NCBI GenBank assembly: GCA_026706025.1
Contig: JAPOZO010000031.1
Location: forward strand, 1 to 64,000
From: Candidatus Poribacteria bacterium
GTDB lineage: Bacteria > Poribacteria > WGA-4E > WGA-3G
Reading direction: 5' to 3'
Length of the DNA: 64,000 nt
The stretch's first letter is position 1; each line of letters starts with the position of its first letter. Of the stretch, positions 54,614 to 63,919 are shown piece after piece. The notes beneath the pieces were generated by a model. The model saw nothing but the letters and a program-made list of their open reading frames with translations, was not told the DNA's origin and did no database searches. A program made the translations under genes and the position numbers.

Positions 54614-55834
54614 ATGAAAAAGATCCTGGTACTCGTCATCTATTTAGTAACAACGCTCCTTGTACGGATCGCTGATGCTGAATTCCGAGTTGGTGGTTAC
54701 TACAAAAACTTTTCCACTGTATTCAATTCACCACTTCCAGACGCACCAATAACGGGGATCGTGGTCAATCGGCTACGGCTTAATCTCTCCTACGCCCCCG
54801 CGGACGCGCTTTCATTTGCTTTCGCTTACGATTTTACGCCTCGTGTTCAAGACCCGTTACTCTTTTCGCAGTCGCCGTTTGCTGTCGGTGTCGCTTCGTC
54901 GAGTTACCGCATCGCAGATTTGGACTCGCCAATCTATCCGAGTGAAGAAGAACCAGTTGGCAGTGTCGGTATTTATCATAATCTCGATCGCGCCTCGGTT
55001 CAGTTCAGCACAGAATTCGCTGATTTTTCCATCGGTCGAGACGCTATTGCTTGGGGGAGTGCGCGGATCATAAATCCAACCGATGTTATCGCGCCCTATA
55101 CTTACGATCAACTGGATACGGAAGACCGCGTTGGGGTAGACGCTATCCGGGTGCGGATTCCTGTCGGTGTGATGGGAGAGGTAGATGCCGGTTACATCGC
55201 CGGTGCCGATTTTGATTTTGATAAGAGTGCGGTCTTTCTCCGAACACAATTGAACGCCGCGGAAACGGACTTTTCAATTTTACTGTTGGAATTTCAGAGG
55301 GATCTGCTTGTCGGTTTGGATATCGCTCGCGGTATTGGCGGTGCGGGGTTCTGGTTGGAAACGGCTTATGTTTTGACTACTCCGTTTGATGATGAACCTG
55401 ATGCATCGGCAGATTATCTGCGTACCTCTGTCGGTTTGGACTATAGCTTCGGCGGCGAGACTTACGCCTTTATTGAATATCATTTCAATGGCGCGGGTGC
55501 GAGGAACTCCGAAAATTACCTCACCAATTTAGAGCGATCAGCGTATACCCGTGGTGGTGTTTATCTACTGGGTAGGCACTATCTCGCTCCCGGATTCACC
55601 CATCAACTGACCCCGCTGGTGAGTTTCAGCGGACAGATGCTGTTTAATCTATCCGATCCATCGACTTTCGTTGCGCCACAGATAGCCTATAACGTCGCCG
55701 AGGATATTCACCTCTCTATGGGTGGTTTTGTTAGTATCGGCAAGCGACCTAAAAACGGTGAATCACCCAAATTCCAATCGGAATTTGGTAGTTACCCGAA
55801 TCTTTTCTTTTCCTCATTTCGCGTCTATTTTTGA
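54614..55834 (+). CDS. Predicted outer-membrane beta-barrel protein
   Basis: The 406-residue protein has a signal peptide (MKKILVLVIYLVTTLLVRIADA). The mature part has alternating hydrophobic/polar strands and aromatic ends, such as FAYDFTPRV, FAIGRDAIAW-like and YLLGRHYLAPGFTHQL, and ends FFSSFRVYF with a terminal phenylalanine typical of barrels. It resembles DUF1302-like barrels by layout, but family is not certain. It is the last gene of the export set and likely forms the outer-membrane stage. Confidence 0.75.
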   Translation: MKKILVLVIYLVTTLLVRIADAEFRVGGYYKNFSTVFNSPLPDAPITGIVVNRLRLNLSYAPADALSFAFAYDFTPRVQDPLLFSQSPFAVGVASSSYRIADLDSPIYPSEEEPVGSVGIYHNLDRASVQFSTEFADFSIGRDAIAWGSARIINPTDVIAPYTYDQLDTEDRVGVDAIRVRIPVGVMGEVDAGYIAGADFDFDKSAVFLRTQLNAAETDFSILLLEFQRDLLVGLDIARGIGGAGFWLETAYVLTTPFDDEPDASADYLRTSVGLDYSFGGETYAFIEYHFNGAGARNSENYLTNLERSAYTRGGVYLLGRHYLAPGFTHQLTPLVSFSGQMLFNLSDPSTFVAPQIAYNVAEDIHLSMGGFVSIGKRPKNGESPKFQSEFGSYPNLFFSSFRVYF

Positions 55835-55838
55835 GACT

Positions 55839-55867
55839 TTGACAAGTTGTACGAAAACTGGTATAAT
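55839..55867 (+). promoter_or_regulatory. Consensus promoter downstream of the barrel gene
   Basis: TTGACA (55839-55844), 17 bases, TATAAT (55862-55867), both perfect, starting five bases after the barrel stop. It drives the hypothetical gene at 55910. Confidence 0.85.
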
Positions 55868-55909
55868 GTGTGGTACAAATCAGAAATCATTGGACGAAAA
55901 AAATAAAGT

Positions 55910-56701
55910 ATGAATAAAAAACGGATGCTTTTCATAGGTATTTTCGGCATTGTGGTTTTGTGCGTAGGACTCTTCTATTGGCATACCCAACGCCAAGCGA
56001 ACTACGCGAAAACACGAGAACTTTTCGCGCCTATCTATGAATATTCGGGAAGACTCACACCAGAAGAACAAAAACGTTATTCTGAATTCACGCATTCGAT
56101 TATGAACGTTGAACTTTCTGTGGCGAAAAAATACGTCTTACCCAAGCGAGAGATGCTTCAGTTAGAGGCACACAGCATGACGTTATATCGCAACAATCCT
56201 GAACTGATGTTTGTGAACAGTACGCCGCCTTACCCCGCCGGCACGGATGTCGAGCCGTTTATACGACATTTCAGTATCTTGGCACTGATCGCTAAAACCA
56301 AGTTAGCAGATTTGCCTGCTGACAGCAGAAAGTCAATAATCTCGCACCTTGAAGCGTTCCAAAAACGCCTGACGAAAAATAGCGTTGAGGTCTATATTCA
56401 AGAAGTCAGAGATATGTCTTTGCGTCCGAGCCAAAAACTGCCGCCGATGCGTTTCGGCGTTGCGTCTGCTCCGCAAACAGCAGGCGGGGGTGTTATCCAA
56501 ATCACTGATACTTATGAAAATATGTACGAGGTTGATTTGGATGATCCAACGGATACGGGAACAACAGAGGATACCACCGAATTGTATGCGAAGATTGACC
56601 GGATTTTTGAACATCTTACCGATGCGGAGTTCCAACGGCTTTCGGATCTCAATAAGGCAGACCGTTCGGCAGAAATCGAGAAATTGTTTTTAACAGAATA
56701 G
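55910..56701 (+). CDS. Hypothetical membrane-anchored protein
   Basis: The 263-residue protein has one N-terminal helix (MLFIGIFGIVVLCVGLFYW) and a mostly helical soluble part with no recognised domain, including EEQKRYSEFTHSIMNVE and a C-terminal IDRIFEHLTDAEFQRLSDL. It is likely anchored at the inner membrane facing the periplasm. It has its own promoter and terminator, so it is probably a single-gene unit. No family was recognised. Confidence 0.65.
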   Translation: MNKKRMLFIGIFGIVVLCVGLFYWHTQRQANYAKTRELFAPIYEYSGRLTPEEQKRYSEFTHSIMNVELSVAKKYVLPKREMLQLEAHSMTLYRNNPELMFVNSTPPYPAGTDVEPFIRHFSILALIAKTKLADLPADSRKSIISHLEAFQKRLTKNSVEVYIQEVRDMSLRPSQKLPPMRFGVASAPQTAGGGVIQITDTYENMYEVDLDDPTDTGTTEDTTELYAKIDRIFEHLTDAEFQRLSDLNKADRSAEIEKLFLTE

Positions 56702-56733
56702 ATGTGTCCTGTCACCAAATGAGACGGGCAATG

Positions 56734-56765
56734 AAGGGTTTTCCTACTACGAACCCTTATTTTTT
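56734..56765 (+). terminator. Terminator after the hypothetical gene
   Basis: AAGGGTT (56734-56740) and AACCCTT (56752-56758) pair, followed by ATTTTTT (56759-56765). A normal intrinsic terminator. Confidence 0.8.
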
Positions 56766-56900
56766 AGTTCCAGTTGTTTCATTCCATCCACTTGGTATAT
56801 AAGTCCCTTTTCCCACAGAAACAGTTGTCAGCATTGGTTGATCGCTTGTCGTAATTCTGTCTCTTGCGTTGCAGGTTGGCTTGTGCTAAACTGATGTATT

Positions 56901-58955
56901 ATGCGAAAGCAAGACTTGACAAAAGACAAGACTGACGGCACTGCCCTTATCAAAACGGACCCGTTGCTGAAACCGTATAGAACACAACTGCGTGAGCGGT
57001 TCGCGCACTATCAACGCTTTAAAGCCGAGATTGAGAAGAGAGGCGGTGTATTAGGCGAGATAAGCCGAGGACACCGATATTTCGGTTTCAACCATGGTGA
57101 ACACGAAGGCGAAGCTGGTGTCTGGTACCGCGAATGGGCACCGGGTGCGGAGAGGCTTGCGCTTATCGGCGATTTTAACGACTGGTCGCGCGATGCGAAC
57201 CCGATGTCCGTTGATGATTGGGGTGTGTGGCACATCTTTTTGCCAGACAGCGAACATGCTGATAGGTTCACACACGGCAGCCTCGTTAAGGTGCATATCG
57301 TCTCTGAATTCGGTGGACTTGATCGGATTCCGGCATATATTCAGCGCGTCGTTCAGGAAGGCGATGCTGATTTCATAGGTCAGTATTGGGCACCCCCGCA
57401 TCCGTATCAGTGGCAGCACCGCGCACCCGATTTTGACATCAACACTGAGGGATTACGGATTTACGAGGCGCACGTCGGCATGGCACAAGAGGCGGAGAGA
57501 GTCGGGACTTTCGCTGAGTTTGCGCAAAACATCTTGCCCCGGATTGTGGATTTAGGCTATAACGCTGTGCAGCTAATGGCGGTGATGGAGCATCCCTACT
57601 ATGCAAGTTTTGGGTATCATGTAAGCAACTTTTTCGCTGTTTCAAGCCGTTTCGGGACCCCCGAAGAACTCAAAGAGCTGGTTGATACGGCACACGGTCT
57701 GGGGTTGCTGGTTATCATGGATCTCGTGCATAGCCATGCGGTTAAAAATCTCAACGAAGGGTTGAGCCGTTTTGATGGCACGGAACATCAGTATTTCCAC
57801 GCCGGTGCGAAAGGTGAACACGTCGCATGGGATTCGCTATGTTTTGATTATAGCAAGTACGAGGTACAACGTTTCCTGTTGAGCAATATTCGCTACTGGT
57901 TGGAGACCTATCGGTTTGATGGATTTAGGTTTGATGGTGTCACGAGTATGCTCTATAGCGACCACGGGTTAGAGCGAAAATTTACGGGCTATGCCGATTA
58001 CTTTGACACCGATGTTGAACCGGACGCTATCGCCTACCTCATGTTGGCAAATGAGGTTGTTCATGCTGTCAACCCCGCTGCCATTTCGATTGCTGAAGAC
58101 ATGAGCGGTATGCCTGGTCTCGCACGGCCTATCGAAGAAGGTGGACTCGGCTTCGATTATCGGCTTGCAATGGGTATCCCGGATTATTGGATTCGATTGT
58201 TAAAAGAGAAACAGGACGAAGCGTGGCACATCGGCGAGATTTACGGCATGTTACGCAACCGCCGCGCAGGCGAAAAAAATATCGCTTATGTTGAGAGCCA
58301 CGACCAGTCAATTGTCGGCGATAAGACGCTTGCTATGCAACTCATGGACGCTGAACTCTATACGAACATGAGTATTTCCACGACGAGCCATCTTATTTCT
58401 CGCGGCATCGCGCTCCACAAACTCATTCGACTCCTGACGTTTAGTTTAGGGGGTGAGGGGTATCTGAACTTTATAGGAAATGAGTTTGGACATCCTGAGT
58501 GGATTGATTTCCCACGTGCGGGGAACAATAATTCCTACTGGTATGCGCGCAGGCAGTGGCATCTTGTCGAAGATGAAACCCTCCGCTACAAAGACCTCAA
58601 CGCTTTTGACGGCGCGATGCAGCACCTTGATAAAGCGTCCCATTTACTTACTGATACGGACATCCAGTTATTATTCATTCATGAGGAAGCGAAGCAGATC
58701 GTCTATGCGCGGGGTGGACTTGTTTTTGCCTTCAACTTTCATCCGACTGAATCTGTTACAGATTGGCGGGTCCCTGTCCCTGAGAAGGCGGATTACCGAC
58801 TCGTTCTCAATACCGATGATCCAGTATATGGTGGTTATGGTGCCGTAGCGGGGGTCCACTATCCGTGGCAGGATGTCGCGATAGAGGGGCAGGCACAGTC
58901 GATTCAACTCTACGTCCCTGCCCGAAGTGCGCAGGTGTTAGGGTCTGAATCATGA
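56901..58955 (+). CDS. glgB: 1,4-alpha-glucan branching enzyme, eukaryote-like
   Basis: GlgB makes alpha-1,6 branches in glycogen. The 684-residue protein has an N-terminal CBM48-like region (AGVWYREWAPGAERLALIGDFNDW at about 72-95) and a GH13 catalytic barrel. Catalytic residues are D345 (FRFDGVTSML), E399 (IAEDMSG) and D468 (SHDQS). The segments YNAVQLMAVMEHPYYASFGYHVSNFFAVSSR and LVDTAHGLGLLVIMDLVHSH closely resemble eukaryotic branching enzymes (GH13_8) rather than the usual bacterial GlgB. No Shine-Dalgarno is seen before the ATG. It likely works with the glycogen-synthase-like gene at 61861. Confidence 0.9.
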   Translation: MRKQDLTKDKTDGTALIKTDPLLKPYRTQLRERFAHYQRFKAEIEKRGGVLGEISRGHRYFGFNHGEHEGEAGVWYREWAPGAERLALIGDFNDWSRDANPMSVDDWGVWHIFLPDSEHADRFTHGSLVKVHIVSEFGGLDRIPAYIQRVVQEGDADFIGQYWAPPHPYQWQHRAPDFDINTEGLRIYEAHVGMAQEAERVGTFAEFAQNILPRIVDLGYNAVQLMAVMEHPYYASFGYHVSNFFAVSSRFGTPEELKELVDTAHGLGLLVIMDLVHSHAVKNLNEGLSRFDGTEHQYFHAGAKGEHVAWDSLCFDYSKYEVQRFLLSNIRYWLETYRFDGFRFDGVTSMLYSDHGLERKFTGYADYFDTDVEPDAIAYLMLANEVVHAVNPAAISIAEDMSGMPGLARPIEEGGLGFDYRLAMGIPDYWIRLLKEKQDEAWHIGEIYGMLRNRRAGEKNIAYVESHDQSIVGDKTLAMQLMDAELYTNMSISTTSHLISRGIALHKLIRLLTFSLGGEGYLNFIGNEFGHPEWIDFPRAGNNNSYWYARRQWHLVEDETLRYKDLNAFDGAMQHLDKASHLLTDTDIQLLFIHEEAKQIVYARGGLVFAFNFHPTESVTDWRVPVPEKADYRLVLNTDDPVYGGYGAVAGVHYPWQDVAIEGQAQSIQLYVPARSAQVLGSES

Positions 58956-59089
58956 ATAGTATTTGTTTTGACGATTAGACCTTTATAACATAAAGTCAAG
59001 TGAAAAATAGAAAAGGCAGGATTCCGCAAAAATATTCACTTTTTTGACCAATTGTGATATGATTCTGAAAAAATGTTGAGAGGTGAAAA

Positions 59090-59602
59090 ATGAAAAAATC
59101 GAGACAACGCACGGATCGCAATCGCTGGGTACCTGTGCTGGCTGGGTTGCTTTTTTTGTCACTTATTATTGTCGGCATTGTATTTGAGAATAGGAGCCAA
59201 AAGAGTTCAGAACCTCGTATTTCTAAGCCAACCCCACAGTTTAAGGATGTAGAATCTCAAGTTAGCGAGCCTACTTATCAACCAACGGTCACATCTATTT
59301 CGGCGGATAAACTTTATGAAGCGTATGACGCAAACGCTATTGATGCAGATATGACATACAAAGGCAGAACCATAAATATTTATGGAACAATAAAAAATAT
59401 TGGGACCGATATTCTCAACCAACCTTATTTAGTTGTTGGAGGGAGCGGATTTCTTGATGGTGTTCAATGTATATTTCCTAAAGAGCAAATGTCTTCTCTT
59501 GCTAAATTATCAAAAAATCAGTACGTTCGTATCAGAGGCGAGGTCCAAGGCAAAGTGGTTGGTAATGTTTTAATGAAAAAATGCCTTTTGCTACCAAACT
59601 AA
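59090..59602 (+). CDS. OB-fold (tRNA_anti-like) membrane-anchored protein
   Basis: The 170-residue protein has one N-terminal helix (WVPVLAGLLFLSLIIVGIVF) and then a C-terminal OB-like domain: ISADKLYEAYDANAIDADMTYKGR, INIYGTIKNIG, and YVRIRGEVQGKVVGNVLMKKC, as in the PF12869 tRNA_anti-like family. Such proteins are small and of unknown function. AGAGGTG precedes the ATG. It lies between glgB and the PhyH genes. Confidence 0.75.
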   Translation: MKKSRQRTDRNRWVPVLAGLLFLSLIIVGIVFENRSQKSSEPRISKPTPQFKDVESQVSEPTYQPTVTSISADKLYEAYDANAIDADMTYKGRTINIYGTIKNIGTDILNQPYLVVGGSGFLDGVQCIFPKEQMSSLAKLSKNQYVRIRGEVQGKVVGNVLMKKCLLLPN

Positions 59603-60086
59603 TAATGACGAAATGAGCGATATAGCATAAGGCACGCCTTTTTCTTTTATAAAAAAAGACAAAGAAAAAATCGCGATAAATGACAAAACCGTGCTGACAA
59701 AGGGTTCTGATAATTTTCATAATGTCCTCGTTTCTGTCACTTCTTTATCCTCATGCCTCTCGTGTAAAATCCGCCCGTAATGCAAAATCGCCTATTTTTG
59801 AGTTGAATTCTGTGTTTCATACGACTAAGTGTAGATCGCCAAGCATGTGTTTCGGTCGTACAGGCGTTTTTTAGCCGTTTCAAGTTTGAATTTTAGGTTA
59901 TGTTCGTAGTAGTGCAATCTTGCGGTGTACTCGCCCAAATGTGCTCTGCATTATTGCACTACTTCGCAGCGAGAACACGCCCCAAACGGGCAATAAATTG
60001 CCCTACTACAAACCACATTGTCTACTTCCAATTTCAAAATGGACAAAACACTATGCTTCTCGATCGCGCCGAATTGACCTTTGTCA
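59603..60086. other. Gene-free region with small inverted repeats
   Basis: No gene is seen. GTAGTGCAAT (59909-59918) and ATTGCACTAC (59953-59962) are a perfect 10-base inverted pair. An A/T-rich inverted run (CTTTTTCTTT...AAAGAAAAA) at about 59637-59671 may end the OB-fold transcript. Confidence 0.45.
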
Positions 60087-60929
60087 TCACGTGGTATTAT
60101 TATCCAACGAATACGCACGGTTTCCACCCGGACCGCCACCAATTGCCCATGTGCCACGGAACAACGATTGGCGTTTCGGTGGCATCGTTTCGATAATTTC
60201 GTGGCTCAGGTTCAGCCGATGCCACTGTGCCCAGATGGAGTTATAGCAATTGAAAACAGCGCACCGTGGATTCGATGGATTCGTCCAATCGTTGGCAGCA
60301 TGGACGAGACTTTCCGTGAAGATGACAACAGAACCCGGTGGGCAGCTATAGTCATCCATCATCTCACGCATGCTCCCTTCCCACGGTGATTCGCCGATAT
60401 TCGGACGATACTTGTCAGGACCGCCGTAGTTGAAATGCGCTTTATGGGATCCACTGAGGAAAGAGGTAGCACCTTGTCCTGCCTTCACCTCTTCAAGTTC
60501 CCAGACGACACGCGTTAGCCCCGCAAAAATCTTTTCACCGGCGACCTGATACCGCATCGCGTTCGCCTGCTGCGGTGGACGTACAACGTGCGGCAGCCCG
60601 TTATCGCCACGTTCCGACACAGTCCAACCGGGTTCTCGGACAGTAGTAAAAGACCCCTCACACCGAAATCCGTAGCAATCGTCGTGTTGTACAAAAGGGG
60701 CTTCGGACAGAATTTCATTTAGAACCCCTACAATTGCAGGATGGTCAAGGAGGTTCTGAAGTGCGCCTTGATAACTTTGTCTTGCACCCGCATACACTTC
60801 TGCTTTCATCTCTTCGATTTCTGAGTCCGATAATATTGATGGCAATAAAATCCAACCCCGTAAATCGAAGAAAAACTTCTGTTCTGGGGTCATCGGCACG
60901 GGTTGATCATTAAACGTTTCTTTTGTCAT
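60087..60929 (-). CDS. Phytanoyl-CoA dioxygenase (PhyH)-like protein, copy 1
   Basis: The 280-residue protein belongs to the Fe(II)/2-oxoglutarate PhyH superfamily. AAGGAGA precedes the ATG. Visible features are HDD at 82-84, GLPHVVRPPQ (H114), SGSHK (H162), SLVHAANDW (H210, likely the distal iron ligand) and PRCAVFNCY (R222, likely 2-oxoglutarate site). The usual HxD proximal motif is not clear, so activity is uncertain. It is a tandem paralogue of the upstream gene, with about 75% identity by eye. Substrate unknown. Confidence 0.8.
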   Translation of the reverse strand: MTKETFNDQPVPMTPEQKFFFDLRGWILLPSILSDSEIEEMKAEVYAGARQSYQGALQNLLDHPAIVGVLNEILSEAPFVQHDDCYGFRCEGSFTTVREPGWTVSERGDNGLPHVVRPPQQANAMRYQVAGEKIFAGLTRVVWELEEVKAGQGATSFLSGSHKAHFNYGGPDKYRPNIGESPWEGSMREMMDDYSCPPGSVVIFTESLVHAANDWTNPSNPRCAVFNCYNSIWAQWHRLNLSHEIIETMPPKRQSLFRGTWAIGGGPGGNRAYSLDNNTT

Positions 60930-60962
60930 GGATATCTCCTTGTAACTTGAAAAGTCTTTGAA

Positions 60963-61823
60963 TTATGTGGTGTTATTCTCCAGCGAATATGCACGATTCC
61001 CACCGGGACCACCACCTATTGCCCAAGTGCCACGGAATAAAGATTGACGTTTCGGCGGCATCTTTTCTATGATTTCATGACTTAGATTCAGTCGAAACCA
61101 TTGCGCCCATATTGAATTGTAACAATTAAACACAGCACAACGCGGATTGTCAGGGTTCGTCCAGTTGTTGGTAGCATGTACAACGCTCTCAGTAAAAATA
61201 AGCACCGACCCAGGCGGACAACTATAGTCCTCCATCATATCCTTTATCTTATTCTCCCAAGGGGATTCACTAATATTCGGACGGTATGGGTCCGGTCCAC
61301 CATAGTCGAAATGCGCCTTATGAGACCCATTCAGAAAAGTCGTGCCCCCTTGTCCGGCTTTCACCTCTTCAAGTTCCCAAATCACACGTGTGAGTCCTGC
61401 GAATATCTTTCCACCGGCAACCTGATACCGCATCGCATTTGCTTGTTGTGGCGGTCGTACGACATGTGGCACCGCAGTACCCCTATCAGAAGCAGTGCTC
61501 CAGCCAGGTTTCCTGACCGTCGTAACCGAATTCTCACATCGAAAGCCGTAGCAATCGTCAAAGATAAATCGTTCATCAGCAAGGATTTCGTTGAGAATCC
61601 CTACAAGCGCAGGATGATCCAGTAAATTCTGGAGTGCTCCCTGATAACTATGTCTGGCACCCGCATAGACTTCCGCTTTCATCTCTTCGATTTCCGACGC
61701 TGATAATACCGATGGTAATAAAATCCAACCCCGTAAGTCGAAGAAAAACTTCTGTTCGGGTGTCATCAATTTCTCTCCGGGAGCCAATGGCATTGGATCA
61801 TTAGAATTACGGACTTCTCGCAT
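60963..61823 (-). CDS. Phytanoyl-CoA dioxygenase (PhyH)-like protein, copy 2
   Basis: I use the ATG at 61823 (MREVRNSND), after AAAGGA; the earlier TTG is too close to that site. The 286-residue protein shares nearly all of copy 1, including MTPEQKFFFDLRGWILLPS, PHVVRPPQQANAMRYQVAG, NGSHKAHFDYGG and SVVHATNNWTNPDNPRC. Where copy 1 has QHDDCYGF, this one has FDDCYGF, losing the histidine. It is the first-transcribed of the pair. Substrate unknown. Confidence 0.8.
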   Translation of the reverse strand: MREVRNSNDPMPLAPGEKLMTPEQKFFFDLRGWILLPSVLSASEIEEMKAEVYAGARHSYQGALQNLLDHPALVGILNEILADERFIFDDCYGFRCENSVTTVRKPGWSTASDRGTAVPHVVRPPQQANAMRYQVAGGKIFAGLTRVIWELEEVKAGQGGTTFLNGSHKAHFDYGGPDPYRPNISESPWENKIKDMMEDYSCPPGSVLIFTESVVHATNNWTNPDNPRCAVFNCYNSIWAQWFRLNLSHEIIEKMPPKRQSLFRGTWAIGGGPGGNRAYSLENNTT

Positions 61824-61860
61824 AATAACCAAATCCTTTTATGGACAAACTGTCCAAATA

Positions 61861-63609
61861 TTACAACGCCTGTTTCAATCCAGGCAAGAAATAATCCTTA
61901 ACGACAACCTCCCAACTCATCCGGGAAGCGATGTCGTAGCCTTCTCGCAGCATGTCCTCTACATCACGGGGTTTACGCGGCAAGCGTCCTAAAAGCTTCG
62001 CCGCGATGTCTCGGCTATTCTCCATTTCAATCGCGTTCCGTTCCGCTAAGCCAATGTGCAGCACATCATCCAACGATTTCGGCGGGATCTGTAGCTGCGT
62101 ATAGTCGGCAACGACAATATTCGGGACTTCGCGGTTGTCGGTGGCACGTTGAATGAAACCGCAACATCCGCACACATTGCTAACGACACAAATCGCGCCG
62201 AAACTCAGCGGTTCCACTTGGGCGATTCCGAAGGGTTCATAAATAGACTGCCCAAACTCTGCATCACTTCCCTTACGGATGTCCATGAACTCCATCTCTA
62301 CCGGCATCCGTTTGCCGCAAGCGTCCTGGCTCCATCCAAACTGATTGACAAAGACGACTTTGATTGCCTTAGATTGTAGGTTGAAAGCCGAGACACCGTT
62401 GTTCAATTCGATTTCTGCGCCGACCAAATCCGGATAACCGATTTTATGGTACATGGGCCATCCGTAGGCTTCCTCCATTTCGTGAATGCTTTCGTTCGGT
62501 CTTCCTGTTGCAATTTCTGTGGAGAGGATGAACAGCACAGCGGTTTTATCGTTAGAAGCGAGGAGGTCATCAAGATGCATGAGCACCTGTAAATCGCGCC
62601 ACAAGCCTTTGCTTTTAACGAGCCGCGTTACGTGTGTAAAGACGTAATCGGGACGATAATCTAACAATGTTTTCGCATATTTTTGGAGCAGGGCTTTCGA
62701 TGTTAACTTTTCTTGTAGACTCACCTCAAACGCCGGGATACCGTTATAAACAAGGTTAATCGGAAAATCCTCAAACGGTTTTGCCAAGAACCGGAGTTCG
62801 TCTACAACGAGATCTCCGACCGCAAAAATGGTATCACAAAGGTGTGATTTGTCAATCAAGGCGTGCTTGAAATACCAGAACGGATCGTCAAACACATCGC
62901 GGATGGATTGTCCTTGCGCTTTTGCCTGATCTAAAGCGTTGTAAAAACGGACATCGTGGCCGGGATGCCCTTCAACAATCGGACGTATCGTTGCCACTTC
63001 GTGCGCGTAGAAGACGGTGCGCATGTTCTGCGCTTTTTCATTCTTCTTCCGTTCAATAAGCACTTTGAGCGCAAGGGGCATCCCCATGAATTCGTGCGAG
63101 ACAACAAACACAGGGGTCGTTGTCTCTTCACCGATGATTGCCTGCAGTGCCGCATACGCGGGTTCGGCAAGACGGACGTATTCCTCAAATTCCCATTCGC
63201 TTTCGTAACGATTTGATTCTATTTGGAAGTGTTCATAAAGCTGCCATTTGAATTGACCAGTCAGTGCTTCGTTGCTGCTGGAGACGTTCACCAAGATGAC
63301 ATCTGTGAGGATTGTAACTTTCTGACTTTTGTCCTCAAATTGTCGTTGTCCATAGACGAGTTCCACATGGTAGGTCTGCTCAATCTCACTAAGCACCTTT
63401 GCGTGCGGTGTATCTATTATCCCACTGCTCGCGTGGTACAAGAGGGTATCTAATCCCCCTAAATCGGCACCCGAAAAGAGAGGACCCACGAGAAAAGTGC
63501 GCTCAATCGCTGCGTTGTAGCTGCGGGTTGTCAATAATCCTTCCAAAACTGCACCGATGCCCCCCATTTTTTGGATGGCTTCGTGTGTAACGTGAACAAC
63601 AATGCTCAA
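61861..63609 (-). CDS. Glycogen-synthase-like GT-B glycosyltransferase
   Basis: The likely start is TTG at 63609, seven bases after GAGG, giving 582 residues; an upstream TTG at 63648 has no such site. It has the synthase N-terminal glycine motif THEAIQKMGGIGAVLEGL, and a C-terminal SIYEPFGIAQVEPLSFGAI, where the E-x7-E motif and donor-site residues are clear. It resembles glycogen/starch synthases (GT5-like) more than the eukaryotic GT3 type, though the match is distant. With glgB close by, glycogen synthesis is the best guess. It ends 38 bases before the PhyH gene on the same strand. Confidence 0.75.
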   Translation of the reverse strand: MSIVVHVTHEAIQKMGGIGAVLEGLLTTRSYNAAIERTFLVGPLFSGADLGGLDTLLYHASSGIIDTPHAKVLSEIEQTYHVELVYGQRQFEDKSQKVTILTDVILVNVSSSNEALTGQFKWQLYEHFQIESNRYESEWEFEEYVRLAEPAYAALQAIIGEETTTPVFVVSHEFMGMPLALKVLIERKKNEKAQNMRTVFYAHEVATIRPIVEGHPGHDVRFYNALDQAKAQGQSIRDVFDDPFWYFKHALIDKSHLCDTIFAVGDLVVDELRFLAKPFEDFPINLVYNGIPAFEVSLQEKLTSKALLQKYAKTLLDYRPDYVFTHVTRLVKSKGLWRDLQVLMHLDDLLASNDKTAVLFILSTEIATGRPNESIHEMEEAYGWPMYHKIGYPDLVGAEIELNNGVSAFNLQSKAIKVVFVNQFGWSQDACGKRMPVEMEFMDIRKGSDAEFGQSIYEPFGIAQVEPLSFGAICVVSNVCGCCGFIQRATDNREVPNIVVADYTQLQIPPKSLDDVLHIGLAERNAIEMENSRDIAAKLLGRLPRKPRDVEDMLREGYDIASRMSWEVVVKDYFLPGLKQAL

Positions 63610-63764
63610 ATTTTTACCTCGTTTAGCGTTTTTTATATAGGTCTGCAAGTAAAGTCCTAAAAGAATAAAAAGATAATAAGGACGGTTCAGGAATCATATA
63701 TCCGTTGCGAAATTATAACACAATGTTCAAATAGATGTCAAATTCGTGTCAGTGTCTATTACGC

Positions 63765-63793
63765 TTGACAACCCCACCGAAAGTAACTATAAT
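63765..63793 (+). promoter_or_regulatory. Consensus promoter of the winged-helix gene
   Basis: TTGACA (63765-63770), 17 bases, TATAAT (63788-63793), both perfect. It lies in the 310-base divergent gap and reads toward the end of the window. Confidence 0.85.
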
Positions 63794-63919
63794 ATATTCT
63801 CGAGCCTTGTGCGGCACCTTTTGATTTACTATAAGAAATTTTCGGCGTAAACTGTACAAGGCATAGGCTAAAATGTATTCAAAAAATCCCTCAATTTTTA
63901 TATGCTTTTGGAGGTAGCA

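Noticed and set aside
63610-63648. Longer TTG start for the glycosyltransferase
   Set aside because: The TTG at 63609 has GAGG at the correct distance; the upstream TTG lacks such a site.
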